From positions 1 through 5,987 of the forward strand of contig JAGCUM010000039.1 of the NCBI GenBank assembly GCA_017962865.1: a DNA stretch of 5,987 bases, read 5' to 3'. Source of the DNA: Spirochaetales bacterium (lineage in GTDB: Bacteria > Spirochaetota > Spirochaetia > Sphaerochaetales > Sphaerochaetaceae). Below the pieces are notes generated by a model, which worked only from the letters and a program-made list of their open reading frames with translations, made no database searches and was not told the DNA's origin. This document shows, one piece after another, positions 5,306 to 5,987 of the stretch. Made by a program: the position numbers and the translations under genes. Numbering within the stretch: the first letter of the stretch is position 1; the number at the start of each line of letters is the position of its first letter.

Positions 5306-5979
5306 TGAACAAGGCCTCCGAACTTGCGAACTCTCTTTGAAAGGGCATCCAGACACATCTGCAGCTGTTTCTCTCCCCAGTCCGGCCAGAGGTCGTCTAT
5401 GGGAAGGAATTCGGCATATGCGCTGTCCCAGAGCATGAAGTTGCTCAGCCTCAGTTCTCCTGCGCTTCTGGCTATCATATCAGGTGCAGGGACATCCGGC
5501 TGGTCAAGGTTCTTCTCTATGTCTTCTATTGTAATGGGTTTCCCCGGATTTTTCGCTATGAATCTGTTGCAGGCTCTGGCAATCTCATCCTGACCGCCGT
5601 AGTTGATGGCAAGAACCACTGTCAGTGTCTTGTGATCTTTGGTCTGATCGACTGTCTTAAGTACGCCTGCCTTGGCATCTTCGGGAAGTGCATCTATGTC
5701 TCCCCTGAAGAGGACTCTGATGTCGTTGTCCTTGAGAAGGGCCATCTCACTGGGGAGCTTCTTGGCTAGCAGGCTCATCAGATAGCATACTTCCTGATTG
5801 GGACGCTTCCAGTTCTCGGTCGAGAACACGTAGAGTGTGAGATAGTCGATCTTTAGTTTGATTGCTGCGAGTACTACGCGCTTTGCGGCCTTGAGACCTT
5901 CGAGGTGGCCTGCAGCTCTCGGAAGTGACCGCCGGGAAGCCCAGCGGCCGTTTCCGTCCATGATAAGTCCGATATGCAT
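5302..5979 (-). CDS. uppS: Undecaprenyl diphosphate synthase (cis-prenyltransferase); start near or beyond the window edge
   Basis: UppS extends farnesyl diphosphate with eight isopentenyl units in cis to give C55 undecaprenyl diphosphate, the lipid carrier for peptidoglycan and other surface polymers. It is a soluble, membrane-associated homodimer. Counting from the ATG at 5979 the product is 225 residues. The opening IMDGNGRW motif carries the catalytic Asp8 (Asp26 in E. coli), with Arg21 and His25 following. FSTENWKRP is at 52-60. The closing signature RSAGELRLSNFMLW (171-184) supplies Arg171, Glu175, Arg177 and Ser179, and Glu190 in AYAEF is the expected magnesium ligand. The usual RTGGE or RTSGE reads RSAGE here. 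The frame stays open to the edge (codons for Asp-Leu precede the Met), and many homologues have a few more residues before this motif, so the start may lie outside. A GAGA just upstream could instead be the end of a Shine-Dalgarno for this ATG. Confidence 0.95.
   Translation of the reverse strand: MHIGLIMDGNGRWASRRSLPRAAGHLEGLKAAKRVVLAAIKLKIDYLTLYVFSTENWKRPNQEVCYLMSLLAKKLPSEMALLKDNDIRVLFRGDIDALPEDAKAGVLKTVDQTKDHKTLTVVLAINYGGQDEIARACNRFIAKNPGKPITIEDIEKNLDQPDVPAPDMIARSAGELRLSNFMLWDSAYAEFLPIDDLWPDWGEKQLQMCLDALSKRVRKFGGLVQ
5315..5319 (-). promoter_or_regulatory. cdsA ribosome binding site within the end of uppS
   Basis: On the minus strand GGAGG lies nine bases before the ATG at 5305 and twelve before the ATG at 5302. 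It favours the 5305 start and argues against the ATG at 5356, which lies upstream of it. Confidence 0.6.
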
Positions 5980-5987
5980 CAGATCTC

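Noticed and set aside
5306..5356. Upstream ATG at 5356 as the cdsA start
   Set aside because: It would overlap uppS by about 50 bases and add a Cys/Arg-rich segment foreign to the family; the ATG at 5305 has a GGAGG and fits the overlap pattern of the operon.

Overview
The window is a compact, ordinary-looking stretch of bacterial chromosome with about 50% GC by eye. It carries six protein genes in two convergent blocks. No mobile element, CRISPR array, tRNA or rRNA was seen, and no gene-free stretch exceeds about 90 bases. The diderm features are a RseP with two PDZ domains, plus CdsA and UppS. Together with the gene order and the long Ala/Glu/Lys tail on ribosomal protein L9, they suggest a spirochaete, perhaps in the Sphaerochaeta/Treponema range. 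That placement is an inference from memory of family features, not a database result.

Left block, plus strand (1-1990): the 3' part of rplI (ribosomal protein L9, first ~42 residues outside the window), then two consecutive RNA hairpins in a 90-base gap, then a complete dnaB (replicative helicase). This is the distal end of the widespread rpsF-ssb-rpsR-rplI-dnaB arrangement. The second hairpin is followed by a T run, so it looks like a terminator or attenuator that would lower dnaB expression relative to the ribosomal genes.

Right block, minus strand (transcribed from 5987 down to 2014): uppS, cdsA, dxr and rseP. All three junctions have the same 4-base ATGA stop/start overlap, so the four genes look like one translationally coupled operon. 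The pathway logic is envelope lipid synthesis. DXR commits carbon to the MEP isoprenoid route, UppS uses isoprenoid precursors to make the C55 lipid carrier for the cell wall, and CdsA makes CDP-diacylglycerol for phospholipids. RseP is an intramembrane protease usually tied to envelope quality control. The promoter lies beyond the right edge.

The two blocks end tail to tail only 23 bases apart (1991-2013). I found no undescribed system here. The points most worth a second look are the L9 tail, the double hairpin before dnaB, the repeated ATGA coupling, and several departures from family consensus in CdsA and DnaB.
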